Positions 34,544 through 43,574 are shown, counted from the first letter of the stretch. The stretch is 43,574 nt of DNA from an uncultured Alphaproteobacteria bacterium (GCA_902603095.1 CACKTS010000001.1:32001-75574), one strand, 5' to 3'. Notes: a model not told the origin generated them from the sequence alone. A program made the numbers and translations.

Positions 34544-35461
34544 TTATAAGATTTTATCAATTTCATCACGATTTGGCATTGAATTAGCTGTACCTATTTT
34601 AGTCGTAGATAATCCTGCCGTAGCACTAGCAAATGAAATAGCATCTTTAATACTTTTGTTTTCTGTTAAAGCTACAGCGAATCCCGCATTAAAAGCATCT
34701 CCAGCACCAGTTGTATCAACAACTGGATTTGATAAGTTTGCTATGGGTGATGAAAATGTTTCATTTGCATTAGCAAAATAAGCCCCTTTTTCACCTAAAG
34801 TTATAATAACATTCTTAATTCCCATATCTAATAATTTTGATGCTGCCCTACTTGCATCATCATTTGAATTTACGGCATGACCAACATAAAAACTAGCTTC
34901 AGTTTCATTTGGTGTGAAATAATCAATAAAAGGAAATACACTTTTATCAATTTCTGCAGCTGGTGCAGGGTTCAGAACTGTTTTTACTCCTAAACTATGT
35001 GCTTTTTTAATAGCATATAAAACTGTTTCTTTTGGTGCTTCTAATTGAGTAAGAAATATTTTAGAATCTTTAATTATATTTTCTGCTTTATCAATATCGG
35101 CATTGGTGATGTCAGCTGCCGCACCTGGAAATACATTTATAGCATTTGCACCTGATTCTTCATTAACCATAATTGCAGCTGCTCCAGTTGAATGTTCTCT
35201 GGAAATGATGACATTTGAGTAATCTACTTTAGCTTCATCATAAATCTTTGTTGCCATTTCCCCAAATTGATCGTCACCAATTTTAGAAATAAAATATGTT
35301 TTAACACCTGCTTTAGCTGCTGCTACTGCCTGATTAGATCCTTTGCCTCCAGGACCTATTACAAAATTATTCCCTAATATTGTTTCTCCTTCAATAGGTA
35401 TTTTTTTTCCAAAGAAAACTAAATCTGCAACATATATTCCAAGAATGCTAATTGAGGACAT
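34544..35461 (-). CDS. rbsK: Ribokinase-like sugar kinase (PfkB family)
   Basis: 305-residue ATP-dependent sugar kinase (E. coli RbsK 309). The substrate-binding motif is GPGGKGSNQAVAAAKAG, the central region contains KIGDDQFGEMA and LTQLEAPKE, and the catalytic motif is DTTGAGDAFNAGFAVAL. Ribokinase proper acts on D-ribose to give ribose 5-phosphate, but other ketoses or aldoses are possible. It is adjacent to the mutarotase (same strand, 12 bases upstream of it) and belongs to the sugar locus. Confidence 0.92.
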   Translation of the reverse strand: MSSISILGIYVADLVFFGKKIPIEGETILGNNFVIGPGGKGSNQAVAAAKAGVKTYFISKIGDDQFGEMATKIYDEAKVDYSNVIISREHSTGAAAIMVNEESGANAINVFPGAAADITNADIDKAENIIKDSKIFLTQLEAPKETVLYAIKKAHSLGVKTVLNPAPAAEIDKSVFPFIDYFTPNETEASFYVGHAVNSNDDASRAASKLLDMGIKNVIITLGEKGAYFANANETFSSPIANLSNPVVDTTGAGDAFNAGFAVALTENKSIKDAISFASATAGLSTTKIGTANSMPNRDEIDKIL

Positions 35462-35473
35462 TTTATTAATTAT

Positions 35474-35926
35474 TTATATAATCCAAACTTTTCCATCTGA
35501 TTTAATTACACCTTTCGTAAAAATAAAACAACCAAATGGCCTTGTTTCACTTGTGCTAACGACACAAAAAGCTTTTTTTGTTTCTTCGTAAAATTTTTGT
35601 CTCTCTATTGATCCAACTTTCCAATTTATTCCTGAAACTTCTTTAACTATATTAATTAAATCTTGATGAACTTCATTAATTTCGTCTGGTTTTTCATCTA
35701 TTTCCATTCTCAAAACTGGATGAGGTATAAAACTATCTAATGGAAAAACTGATAAAATTGCTTTTGCAGCTCTAGGAATATCAATGCCATCTAAACGTAC
35801 TACTTTAGAATTATTAGAATGAGCAGGAAAATTTGCATCGCATAGAACAAGATTATCCCCATGCCCCATTGATTGCATTAGTGATAAAAGTTCAGGACTA
35901 AGTAAAGGATCAATATTTATTAACAT
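35474..35926 (-). CDS. fucU: RbsD/FucU-family sugar mutarotase (FucU-like)
   Basis: 150-residue decamer-forming anomerase converting alpha and beta forms of L-fucose, D-ribose or similar sugars. The catalytic His is in SMGHGDNLVLCDANFPAHS (His22 region). VVRLDGIDIPRAAKAILSVFPLD and the Tyr-containing FYEETKKAFCVVST segments place it with FucU. The frame is open upstream for 63 further codons, but ATG 35926 gives the canonical MLINIDPLLSPELL and the extension would overlap the isomerase promoter region. A TATAAT-like -10 lies shortly upstream. It directly precedes the ribokinase gene. Confidence 0.9.
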   Translation of the reverse strand: MLINIDPLLSPELLSLMQSMGHGDNLVLCDANFPAHSNNSKVVRLDGIDIPRAAKAILSVFPLDSFIPHPVLRMEIDEKPDEINEVHQDLINIVKEVSGINWKVGSIERQKFYEETKKAFCVVSTSETRPFGCFIFTKGVIKSDGKVWII

Positions 35927-36054
35927 TTTGATAATTATTATTATAAAGATTAAGTTTAAGTATATATTTGTATTTTGATTTTGTAAATTTAGAACTTTTC
36001 CACAGAAGTAGACATAACATAAAGATAAGGTAGCACTTTTTAGTAGCCATTTAG

Positions 36055-36060
36055 TATAAA
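36055..36060 (+). promoter_or_regulatory. Candidate -10 for the sugar isomerase gene
   Basis: TATAAA, 19 bases before ATG 36080, in the 153-base divergent gap with fucU. The -35 position is weak (AGCACT). The gap holds no tRNA and no strong hairpin. Confidence 0.35.
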
Positions 36061-36079
36061 AAAATACAAAATAATCATA

Positions 36080-37060
36080 ATGAAAAAACAGCAATTTGGC
36101 GCAGGTATTTGGCACTTTGCAACATACGTAGATAGATATGCCACAGATGGATATGGTGAACCACGAAGTGTATTAGATGCGATAGAGCTTGCAGGTAAAG
36201 TAAAAGATTTATCAGTAGTTGATATAAACTATCCCTATTTTGGGGGCAATTTTACAAATGAAGAAATAAAGATTGCACTCGATAAAGTTAATTTAAATGT
36301 CATTGGGATAACTCCAGAAATTTACACTAAAGAATTTAGAAAAGGAGCATTTACAAATCCAGATTCTGGAGTTCGTAAACGTGCTCATGAATTAATAACA
36401 GAAGCATGTGAAGCTGTAAGATTTTTTAATGCAGCTTATGTGAAATTGTGGCCAGGACAAGATGGATGGGATTATCCATTTCAGGTTGATTATAGTACAG
36501 TTTGGAAAAATTCTATGGATGGAGTTGGGAGACTAGCAAGTGAAAATCCAGATCTTAAATTTGTTATTGAATATAAGCCTAGGGAACCAAGAATAAAAAT
36601 GAGTTATGATTCTGTAGCCAGAACTTTGCTGGGTATAGAAAAAATTGGTCTTCCAAACATTGGTATACTTCTTGATTTTGGACATGCAATTTATGGTGGT
36701 GAATGTGCTGCAGATTCTGCACAACTGGCAATTGATTATGGTCGTTTGTTTGGAATGGACGTAAATGATAATTATCGTTCTTGGGATGATGATCTAATTG
36801 CAGGTAGTTTGCATCCTATGGAAATATTTGAATTTTTTTATGTTTTGAAAAAAAATAACTGGGAGGGGGTATGGCAGCTTGATCAATTTCCTTTTAGAGA
36901 GGACAGTGTAGAAATGGCCAATCAATCAATAGATTTTTTAAAATCTATTGAAAAGGCTTTGAGTGAATTAGATATTAAGGCACTTCAAGAAGCTCAATCA
37001 AATCATGATGCTTTGACTGCAATGAAAATTGCCCAAAAAGCACTCTATAAATTTTTGTAA
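36080..37060 (+). CDS. TIM-barrel sugar isomerase/epimerase (xylose isomerase-like, AP endonuclease 2 fold)
   Basis: 326 residues, AP_endonuc_2/xylose isomerase-like TIM barrel. The N-terminus contains [20 protein letters not shown]. Metal-ligand candidates are Glu in [11 protein letters not shown], Asp/His in [12 protein letters not shown], Asp in [13 protein letters not shown] and the late Gln/Asp in [11 protein letters not shown]. The C-terminus is helical. The enzyme most likely converts an aldose to a ketose for the FGGY kinase, whose gene converges with this one at a distance of three bases. D-apiose isomerase and L-rhamnose/other isomerases share this fold; the substrate is not proven. 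Confidence 0.82.
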   Translation: MKKQQFGAGIWHFATYVDRYATDGYGEPRSVLDAIELAGKVKDLSVVDINYPYFGGNFTNEEIKIALDKVNLNVIGITPEIYTKEFRKGAFTNPDSGVRKRAHELITEACEAVRFFNAAYVKLWPGQDGWDYPFQVDYSTVWKNSMDGVGRLASENPDLKFVIEYKPREPRIKMSYDSVARTLLGIEKIGLPNIGILLDFGHAIYGGECAADSAQLAIDYGRLFGMDVNDNYRSWDDDLIAGSLHPMEIFEFFYVLKKNNWEGVWQLDQFPFREDSVEMANQSIDFLKSIEKALSELDIKALQEAQSNHDALTAMKIAQKALYKFL

Positions 37061-37063
37061 AAA

Positions 37064-38536
37064 TTAATTTTTTAGATAGTGCTTAAATAAAACATTTTTC
37101 CATTCATTATAAATAGTAATATCGTTATTTTTTTTTACAGGAATAAAAGTAATATATTTTTGTTTAAATTTTTTTATATCTTTTAAACTTGAAGAAATAT
37201 TCATACCTAATAAACCCATAATTAAAGCACCATAAGAAGACATATCTTGAAAATTTGTTATATAAATTTTTCTATTTAAGATATTTGTAAGAAATTGAAT
37301 AAAATCAGTATTATTAATCATTCCTCCATCAATAAAAATATCATTGTATTTTATTTTCTTATTTTTTTCCAAATCATCTAGATAGTCCTTTATCTGAAAA
37401 GCAATTGATTCAAGAGATGCTCTTATTATATGTTTTTTATTTACAGATGGTGATAAGCCATAAATCATTCCCTTACATTCAGGAATCCAATGTGGGGAAC
37501 TTAATCCAACAAATGCTGGGATAACAAATACACCACTTGAAGTTGATACTTCTTTGAAAATTTTATTTGTTTCATTTGGGCTATTAATTATTTTTAAGTT
37601 ATCTTTTAACCAACTAACTGTTGCTCCTGCATAATTGATAAGACATTCATATGAGTAATATGGCTTATTTTTAAAAACAAAAGATAAGGTTGTTAATATG
37701 TTTTTTTTATGAATAAATTTATTACCAATATTAGTTAATATTGATGAGCCTGTTCCAATTGTAATTTTTGTATTTCCTATATTAAAGCATTGATTTGCAA
37801 AAATAGATGCCTGAGAGTCACCTATGACCCCTGATATGGGTATAGGTTTTTTTAAAATACCATTAATATTAGTATGACCAAAAATTGATGAACTCTCTTT
37901 TACTTGAGGTAATTTGTTTAAGTTTAATTTAAAAACTTTAAGCAATTGCTGACTCCATTGAAGGGTATTATTGTTGAAGAGTAGAGTTCTTGAAGCATTA
38001 GTAAAATCAGTAAAGTAAGACTGTTGGTTAGTTAACCTATAAATTAAATAGGTATCTATTGTTCCAAATAATGCTGTCCCATTTTTAAGTTTATCTCTAA
38101 TACTTCGATTAACTTTTAAAAATTGTAATAATTTAGAAGCAGGAAAATAAGTGTCTAATGTTAATCCTGTTGTACTTTTAATTAAATTAACTGCTTTTTT
38201 TGATTTATTAATTTTATCACATATTATTTGTCCTCTTCTGCACTGCCATACTATTGCATTATTCAATGGTTTACCTGATTTTGCATCAAAAATTACAAAT
38301 GTTTCTCTTTGATTTGTGATGCTTAAAAAAATATTTTGACTATATTTAATTTTTTTTTCAATTTTTTTTACTAAATGTAAAAAATTATTATAAATCTCAT
38401 TTGCATCATGCTCAACAATACCTGATTTTTTTTGGATTTGCTTATGTGATTTTGATACTTTTTCTATTAATTTTAACTTGTTGTTATATAAAAAAACAGT
38501 AGTTGAGGATGTGCTCTGATCCAAGGATATATACAT
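37064..38536 (-). CDS. FGGY-family carbohydrate kinase, glycerol kinase-like
   Basis: 490 residues. The phosphate loop is SLDQSTSSTTVFL. Glycerol-contacting polar residues of E. coli GlpK (Arg83, Glu84, Trp103, Tyr135, Asp245) have equivalents at Arg77 and Glu78 (NQRET), Trp97 (AIVWQCRR), Tyr130 (LDTYF) and Asp240 (IGDSQAS). The aromatic wall Phe270 is replaced by Ser265 (GTGSSIL), so the pocket should take a bulkier polyol-like substrate. The FGGY signature region lies late (IDGGMINN, DMSSYGALIMGL). Cotranscribed with the split transketolase, 2 bases downstream. Candidate substrate: a ketose such as D-apulose. Confidence 0.85.
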   Translation of the reverse strand: MYISLDQSTSSTTVFLYNNKLKLIEKVSKSHKQIQKKSGIVEHDANEIYNNFLHLVKKIEKKIKYSQNIFLSITNQRETFVIFDAKSGKPLNNAIVWQCRRGQIICDKINKSKKAVNLIKSTTGLTLDTYFPASKLLQFLKVNRSIRDKLKNGTALFGTIDTYLIYRLTNQQSYFTDFTNASRTLLFNNNTLQWSQQLLKVFKLNLNKLPQVKESSSIFGHTNINGILKKPIPISGVIGDSQASIFANQCFNIGNTKITIGTGSSILTNIGNKFIHKKNILTTLSFVFKNKPYYSYECLINYAGATVSWLKDNLKIINSPNETNKIFKEVSTSSGVFVIPAFVGLSSPHWIPECKGMIYGLSPSVNKKHIIRASLESIAFQIKDYLDDLEKNKKIKYNDIFIDGGMINNTDFIQFLTNILNRKIYITNFQDMSSYGALIMGLLGMNISSSLKDIKKFKQKYITFIPVKKNNDITIYNEWKNVLFKHYLKN

Positions 38537-38538
38537 AA

Positions 38539-39471
38539 TTAATTCATTAAATCCTTTGCTATTTTTGCCAACTTTTCTGGCGACATATTATAATGATCTA
38601 AAACATCTGATTGAGAACCATTAATCATATATTCATCAGGAAATCCTATTATTTTAAATGGAATTTGAATATTGTTCTGAGAAATTAAACTAGCGCATTT
38701 TTCTCCAAGTCCTCCACTTTCGCTATGTTCTTCAACACTAATTATTGCTTTAACTTTTGATAAACTATTTAAAAATAAGTCATTATCAAAAGGCTTAATT
38801 GTATGGAGATTGATATGTGAACAAAAAATTTTTTCTTTTTCTAAAATTTCTGATGCTAATAAAACTCTTTGAGCTGTTTCTCCAGTTGTAACAAATAAAA
38901 TATCTTTACCGTCTCTAATTTTTGTTCCTTTGCCTATTTTAAACGAATCATTGTCATTATGAATTTTCTGCATAGGTTTTTTTCCAAAACGAATAAATAG
39001 AGGTTTAGTATAATTCACCGCCTCTTTAATAGATTCTCTTGTTTCAAAATTATCAGAAGGAACAACGACGCTAATATTATTAATAGTTCTTAAAACAGCT
39101 AGATCATGTATGGAATGATGAGTTGATCCTAATTGACCATAACTTACTCCTGCACTTATTCCAACTAAAGTTACGGGATGATTAGAATAAGCAATATCAT
39201 TTTTAATTTGCTCTAACGATCTAGCCGTGAGAAAGCTTGATGGAGAGACTCCAAAAACTTTTTTTCCAACTGCTGATAAACCAGCACAAATTCCAACTAA
39301 ATTTTGTTCAGCAATACCAACTTCAATAATTTGGTTAGGCAATTCTTTTCCAAATTGTGTCAACTTCCCTGATCCTCTAGAATCACTTGTAACAACAATA
39401 ATGTCATTATCTTTTTTTGCTAAATCTAATAATGTTTCTGCAAAAACTTCTAAATTGGCTTTTTGATTCAT
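38539..39471 (-). CDS. Transketolase C-terminal subunit
   Basis: 310-residue subunit containing the pyrimidine-binding and C-terminal transketolase domains. VGIAEQNLVGICAGLSAVGK carries the cofactor-activating Glu. HHSIHDLAVLRTI and ISVVVPSDNFETRESIKEAV follow, then the TPP-C domain VEEHSESGGLGEK. It forms a heterodimer-type enzyme with the adjacent N-terminal half (start overlaps its stop by ATGA). Stand-alone halves occur in specialised pathways such as apulose-4-phosphate transketolase (AptA/AptB) as well as in generic transketolases. Confidence 0.9.
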   Translation of the reverse strand: MNQKANLEVFAETLLDLAKKDNDIIVVTSDSRGSGKLTQFGKELPNQIIEVGIAEQNLVGICAGLSAVGKKVFGVSPSSFLTARSLEQIKNDIAYSNHPVTLVGISAGVSYGQLGSTHHSIHDLAVLRTINNISVVVPSDNFETRESIKEAVNYTKPLFIRFGKKPMQKIHNDNDSFKIGKGTKIRDGKDILFVTTGETAQRVLLASEILEKEKIFCSHINLHTIKPFDNDLFLNSLSKVKAIISVEEHSESGGLGEKCASLISQNNIQIPFKIIGFPDEYMINGSQSDVLDHYNMSPEKLAKIAKDLMN

Positions 39472-40298
39472 TTATAATTCTCTAACTGAGTATTTAATTC
39501 TTCTATGGCTTTTTTATATTCTTCATCAGAAGGAAGCTTATGGTGCCAAACAACTTCATTTTCAATAAAACTAATACCTTTGCCTTTAATAGTGTTAGCT
39601 ATAATTAAATTAGGTTTTTTTTCATCAAAAGGAACTTTATTAAATATTGCATCTAACTCACTTACTGAATTACCATTTACTTGTTTAACAGATAATCCAA
39701 ATGAAAGAAATTTATCCATTAATGGCTCGATGGGATTTACTTCTTCAGTTTTTCCAGTAATTTGAAGACCGTTTCTATCGATAATTATAACTAAGTTATC
39801 TAATTTATACTTACTAGCTGATAATAAACTTTCCCAAATTGAACCTTCACTCAATTCACCATCTCCTAAGAGGGTATAAACTTTAAATGGCTTGTTATTT
39901 AATTTAAACCCTATCGCCATTCCCACTGCCACTGATAAACCATGACCAAGAGCTCCAGTATTATGTTCTACTCCTGGAACCTTTCTTGTAGGATGACCAA
40001 TAAAGTGAGAATCAAATTTGTTTAGTGTATTTAAATCCTCTTTGGTAAAAAAATTTTTATCACATAAAACTGTATATAAAGCCTCTACTGTATGACCTTT
40101 GCTTTGAACATATCTATTTCTATCAATAGAATTAAAATTCTCAGGATTGATTTTTAAAATATTATTATAAAGTACATTAAGTATATCTATACATGATAAA
40201 CTGCCAGCAGTATGCCCTGCCCCACTTTTATAAATTATATTAAGAATAGTTTTCCTGTATTCTAAAGATTTTAATTCTAATTCTTTTTTATTTAACAT
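39468..40298 (-). CDS. Transketolase N-terminal subunit
   Basis: 276-residue thiamine diphosphate-binding half. AGHTAGSLSCIDILNVLY and GALGHGLSVAVGMAIGF lie in the cofactor pocket. The TPP/Mg motif is GDGELSEGSIWE, and DRNGLQITGK is the conserved follow-on. It precedes the C-terminal half in the same operon. The start ATG 40298 has no clear Shine-Dalgarno. The gene comes 81 bases after the binding-protein gene, past an intrinsic terminator, so its expression should be lower than that of the binding protein. Confidence 0.9.
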   Translation of the reverse strand: MLNKKELELKSLEYRKTILNIIYKSGAGHTAGSLSCIDILNVLYNNILKINPENFNSIDRNRYVQSKGHTVEALYTVLCDKNFFTKEDLNTLNKFDSHFIGHPTRKVPGVEHNTGALGHGLSVAVGMAIGFKLNNKPFKVYTLLGDGELSEGSIWESLLSASKYKLDNLVIIIDRNGLQITGKTEEVNPIEPLMDKFLSFGLSVKQVNGNSVSELDAIFNKVPFDEKKPNLIIANTIKGKGISFIENEVVWHHKLPSDEEYKKAIEELNTQLENYK

Positions 40299-40324
40299 TA
40301 ATTTAAGTGTAAGAAATGATAACT

Positions 40325-40357
40325 AAAAAAGCAAGCGAATATAAATTCGCTTGCTTT
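40325..40357 (-). terminator. Intrinsic terminator after the sugar-binding protein gene
   Basis: A perfect 13-bp stem (AAAGCAAGCGAAT / ATTCGCTTGCTTT) with a four-base loop. On the minus strand a run of six T residues completes it. It follows the binding-protein stop by about 22 bases. Partial read-through would give the common pattern of abundant binding protein and low downstream enzymes. Confidence 0.9.
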
Positions 40358-40379
40358 AAAATATTTACTTTTAGTTTAA

Positions 40380-41348
<969 letters not shown>

Positions 41349-41360
41349 CTAAACGATTAG
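41349..41360. promoter_or_regulatory. LacI-type operator-like palindrome
   Basis: CTAAACGATTAG: a 12-base near-palindrome (5 of 6 pairs) with the central CG typical of LacI/GalR-family operators. It overlaps the -35 position of the binding-protein promoter, a standard repressor position. No LacI-family gene lies in the window. Confidence 0.4.
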
Positions 41361-41424
41361 AGTAAAAAAATCGAGTATATTATTAAAAAAAACTAAATAA
41401 ACTTTTGTAGTTTACTTTTAATCA

Positions 41425-41436
41425 TCACTAAAGTGA
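41425..41436. promoter_or_regulatory. Upstream inverted repeat TCACT-AA-AGTGA
   Basis: A perfect 5-bp inverted repeat with a two-base spacer, overlapping a minus-strand TTGTCA hexamer (41434-41439). No good -10 follows at the right distance, so it may be a regulator site rather than a second promoter. Chance occurrence is not excluded. Confidence 0.3.
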
Positions 41437-41506
41437 CAATTTGTTATTTTTTATATAAATTAAACAAGTTATTTCTAAAATATTGAAGTACTAATTTATT
41501 TATATT

Positions 41507-42514
41507 TTAGTTATCTTTTTCAATAAACTTAGTTTGAAGTTGATCTATCATAACTGCCAATACAATTATTGTACCCATAATGACTCTTTGCCAAAATGAA
41601 CTAACACCCTCTAAGATCATTCCATTACTGAGAACCCCTATTACAAAAGCCCCAATTATTGTTCCTCCAACAGAGCCTCTGCCTCCCATTAAGGATGTCC
41701 CCCCAAGAACAACTGCTGCGATAGCATTTAATTCCCAAGTAGTTCCAGTAGCTGGATGAGAAGATATAAGTTGTGAAGTTACTATAACACCAACAACTCC
41801 TGCACAAAATCCTGATAATCCATAAGTTAAAAGCGTTACACCATTAACATTAACACCAGATAAATTTGCTGCTTTAGTGTTTCCACCTATTGCATACATA
41901 TGTCTACCAAACTTTGTTTTTGTAGTTAAGAATACTGCTATTATAGCTAATACAAACATAACCCAAATAGTATATGGTAAAGATAAAAATGTTCCTGATC
42001 CTATAACTGGAAATCCTGTATTATTTAATTCTTCTTTTCCAATAAGGTTTGGAAAAGTTGCTCCATCATTAATTAATAATGCAAAACCTCTTGCAACATA
42101 AAGCATTCCTAAAGTAGCTATAAATGGAGCTACACTAAATCTAGTAATTATAACACCATTAATACATCCAAAAATAAAACCTATGGCTACACTAATTATA
42201 ACTATTACCCAAACTTCAAAATAGATAACCATATTAAAAAACTCTAAAACAAGTCCTTTATCAATTAAAAGACCTGATATCATTCCACATAATCCAACTA
42301 TGGAGCCGACAGAAAGATCAATACCTGCAGTTAATATTACAAAAGTCATTCCTATTGCTAATATAGCATTAATTGCGACGTGCTTTGTGAGTATAATTAA
42401 ATTTGTAGAAGATAAGAAAGCATCAGCTGTAAAAGCAAAAAATGAAAAAATAAAAATTAAAGCTATAAAAGCTCTTAACTTAAATAATGCTGCTCTTATT
42501 GTCATACCTTTCAT
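41507..42514 (-). CDS. Ribose-type ABC transporter permease (RbsC-like)
   Basis: 335-residue inner-membrane permease with about eight to ten helices. The family motifs include ILTAGIDLSVGSIVGLCGMISG near the middle of the first half and GRHMYAIGGNTKAANLSGVNVNGV, the cytoplasmic coupling loop. WELNAIAAVVLGGTSLMGGRGSVGGTIIGAF follows. It works with the ATPase (6 bases upstream on the same strand) and the binding protein 203 bases downstream. The long gap before the binding-protein gene indicates that the latter has its own promoter. Confidence 0.93.
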   Translation of the reverse strand: MKGMTIRAALFKLRAFIALIFIFSFFAFTADAFLSSTNLIILTKHVAINAILAIGMTFVILTAGIDLSVGSIVGLCGMISGLLIDKGLVLEFFNMVIYFEVWVIVIISVAIGFIFGCINGVIITRFSVAPFIATLGMLYVARGFALLINDGATFPNLIGKEELNNTGFPVIGSGTFLSLPYTIWVMFVLAIIAVFLTTKTKFGRHMYAIGGNTKAANLSGVNVNGVTLLTYGLSGFCAGVVGVIVTSQLISSHPATGTTWELNAIAAVVLGGTSLMGGRGSVGGTIIGAFVIGVLSNGMILEGVSSFWQRVIMGTIIVLAVMIDQLQTKFIEKDN

Positions 42515-42520
42515 AAATTA

Positions 42521-43574
42521 CTACCCCTGTGAATATTTTACTAAACTATCTTCAGTTAATTCAGAACCTATTAATTCTTTAGTTATCTTCCCTTTAGCAA
42601 GTACTAAAACACGATCAGCAACAGCTAAAACTTCTTTTATCTCAGATGAAACAAAAATAATTGATAAGCCTTTATCGGCTAATTTTTTCATTATATAAAA
42701 TATTTCTTGTTTAGCACCTATATCAACTCCTCTAGTAGGCTCGTCTAACATTAATAGCTTTGGATTAGTTTCCAAAGCTTTAGCAATTACAACTTTTTGC
42801 TGATTACCCCCACTTAATGAAGTAATGAGATTATCAAAGTTTGATACCTTAATACCTAAATAATCTATAGCATTATTAACTGCCTTTTTTTCTTGATTTG
42901 ATTTTAAGAAAAAATCACTAATTTTTTTTGAAATTTTGGATAACAAAGTATTAGATAAAACAGATAAGCACTGTACTAATCCTTGGCCTTGTCGATCTTC
43001 AGGAACAAGTACAATCCCATTACTTATTCTTTTAGAAATTGAAGTGTGCTTTAATTTATTATTTTCCAAATATATCGATCCATCAAAATCTTTATTTAAT
43101 CCCATTATTATTTCTAATAATTCAGTTCTTCCACTTCCCATAAGACCATAAAAGCTAAGTATTTCACCAGATTTTGAATCAAATGAAATATCATCAAGAA
43201 GATATTCTTCTGACTTTGATTTTTTTAAATATAATGATTTAGCTTCAAGTATTTTATTTCCTATATTTGATTTGGAAGTATTAACTGATTCAAAACTTCT
43301 CTTTCCAACCATTTGTTCTGTAATCCAAGGTATGTCTATTTCACTTATTTTTTCTTCACATATAAATTTGCTATCTCGTAAAACTGTAATAACATCACCA
43401 ATTTGCATTATTTCTTCTAATTTATGAGAAATATAAATTATTGTTACTCCTTGATTTGTTAATTCTTTTATAACATCAAACAATACTAAAACTTCATTTT
43501 TGCTTAAAGCGGAACTCGGTTCATCCATTATAAGTATTTGTGTTTTCTTTTGTAAAGCTTTAGCTATTTCAACA
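42521..43574 (-). CDS. Ribose-type ABC transporter ATPase (RbsA-like), 5' part outside window
   Basis: The visible part begins in the first ABC domain just before its Walker B (QILIMDEPSSALS) and continues through the whole second domain. The first H-loop follows as IIYISHKLEEIM. The second domain has the degenerate Walker A LMGSGRTELLE typical of RbsA, the signature LSGGNQQKVVIAKAL and Walker B LMLDEPTRGVDIGAKQEIF. About 150 residues, including the first Walker A, lie beyond 43574. The internal ATG at 43528 is not the start; the frame is open to the window end. Confidence 0.93.
   Translation of the reverse strand, partial: VEIAKALQKKTQILIMDEPSSALSKNEVLVLFDVIKELTNQGVTIIYISHKLEEIMQIGDVITVLRDSKFICEEKISEIDIPWITEQMVGKRSFESVNTSKSNIGNKILEAKSLYLKKSKSEEYLLDDISFDSKSGEILSFYGLMGSGRTELLEIIMGLNKDFDGSIYLENNKLKHTSISKRISNGIVLVPEDRQGQGLVQCLSVLSNTLLSKISKKISDFFLKSNQEKKAVNNAIDYLGIKVSNFDNLITSLSGGNQQKVVIAKALETNPKLLMLDEPTRGVDIGAKQEIFYIMKKLADKGLSIIFVSSEIKEVLAVADRVLVLAKGKITKELIGSELTEDSLVKYSQG

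Noticed and set aside
35927-36115. 63-codon N-terminal extension of the FucU-like protein
   Set aside because: It is AT-driven, crosses the divergent promoter region and overlaps the isomerase gene start; the family N-terminus begins at ATG 35926.
37064-38536. Annotating the FGGY kinase simply as glycerol kinase (glpK)
   Set aside because: Polar contacts fit, but the Phe wall is lost and there is no glycerol facilitator, glycerol-3-phosphate dehydrogenase or regulator nearby, whereas transketolase and sugar transport genes are.

Overview
The window is very AT-rich, densely packed and chromosomal. Several points favour a streamlined marine-type alphaproteobacterium, of the SAR11/HIMB59 (AEGEAN-169) kind: the gene order aroQ-accB-accC-aat with DUF2155 and an NDUFA12-like complex I gene, the long two-domain dCTP deaminase, an rne/mrcA/prfB block, a LysR regulator with an N-terminus typical of the alphaproteobacterial LsrB/VtlR class, and a palindrome like the Irr 'ICE' box in front of sufB. 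The species assignment is inference. No phage, insertion sequence, CRISPR array, rRNA or tRNA was seen, and no stretch over 300 bases lacks a gene.

Layout. 1-5163: a Suf Fe-S operon (sufB-sufC-sufD-sufS, minus strand, sufS cut by the window edge) behind mnmA. 5219-8214: an alpha/beta hydrolase and tyrS, facing prfB, which is decoded through the classic RF2 programmed +1 frameshift. 8214-13839: mrcA, divergent rne and a BepA-like M48 protease. 13843-18447: dcd, aroQ, accB, accC, aat, facing DUF2155 and NDUFA12. 18467-24797: pyrC, a GT9 glycosyltransferase, ygfZ, an MFS carrier, a single-chain (dimeric-type) glycyl-tRNA synthetase, a 50-residue membrane peptide and an S49 peptidase. 24913-28824: a polyprenyl diphosphate synthase, DUF6165, a cupin, rpe, a LysR regulator, a 27-residue extremely basic peptide gene behind a near-consensus promoter, and an AhpD-like protein. 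28869-34525: an SbmA/BacA-like transporter, fxsA, a DapA-family aldolase, uppP, sbcB, a HAD phosphatase and a small membrane protein.

34544-43574 is a sugar uptake and catabolism locus: ribokinase, FucU-type mutarotase, TIM-barrel sugar isomerase, FGGY kinase, split transketolase, and a ribose-type ABC transporter (binding protein, permease, ATPase; the ATPase is cut by the window edge). The set isomerase + FGGY kinase + two-subunit transketolase + PF13407 binding protein matches the published transketolase route for D-apiose. The kinase keeps the glycerol-kinase polar pocket but lacks its Phe wall, which fits a bulkier branched substrate. Another pentose or ketose remains possible. The binding protein has the strongest Shine-Dalgarno site and the only convincing intrinsic terminator in the window.

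Compaction is extreme. Many same-strand neighbours share TAATG or ATGA junctions, convergent genes abut or overlap at their 3' ends, and several good -10 boxes lie 5-10 bases before a start codon, suggesting leaderless or near-leaderless mRNAs.
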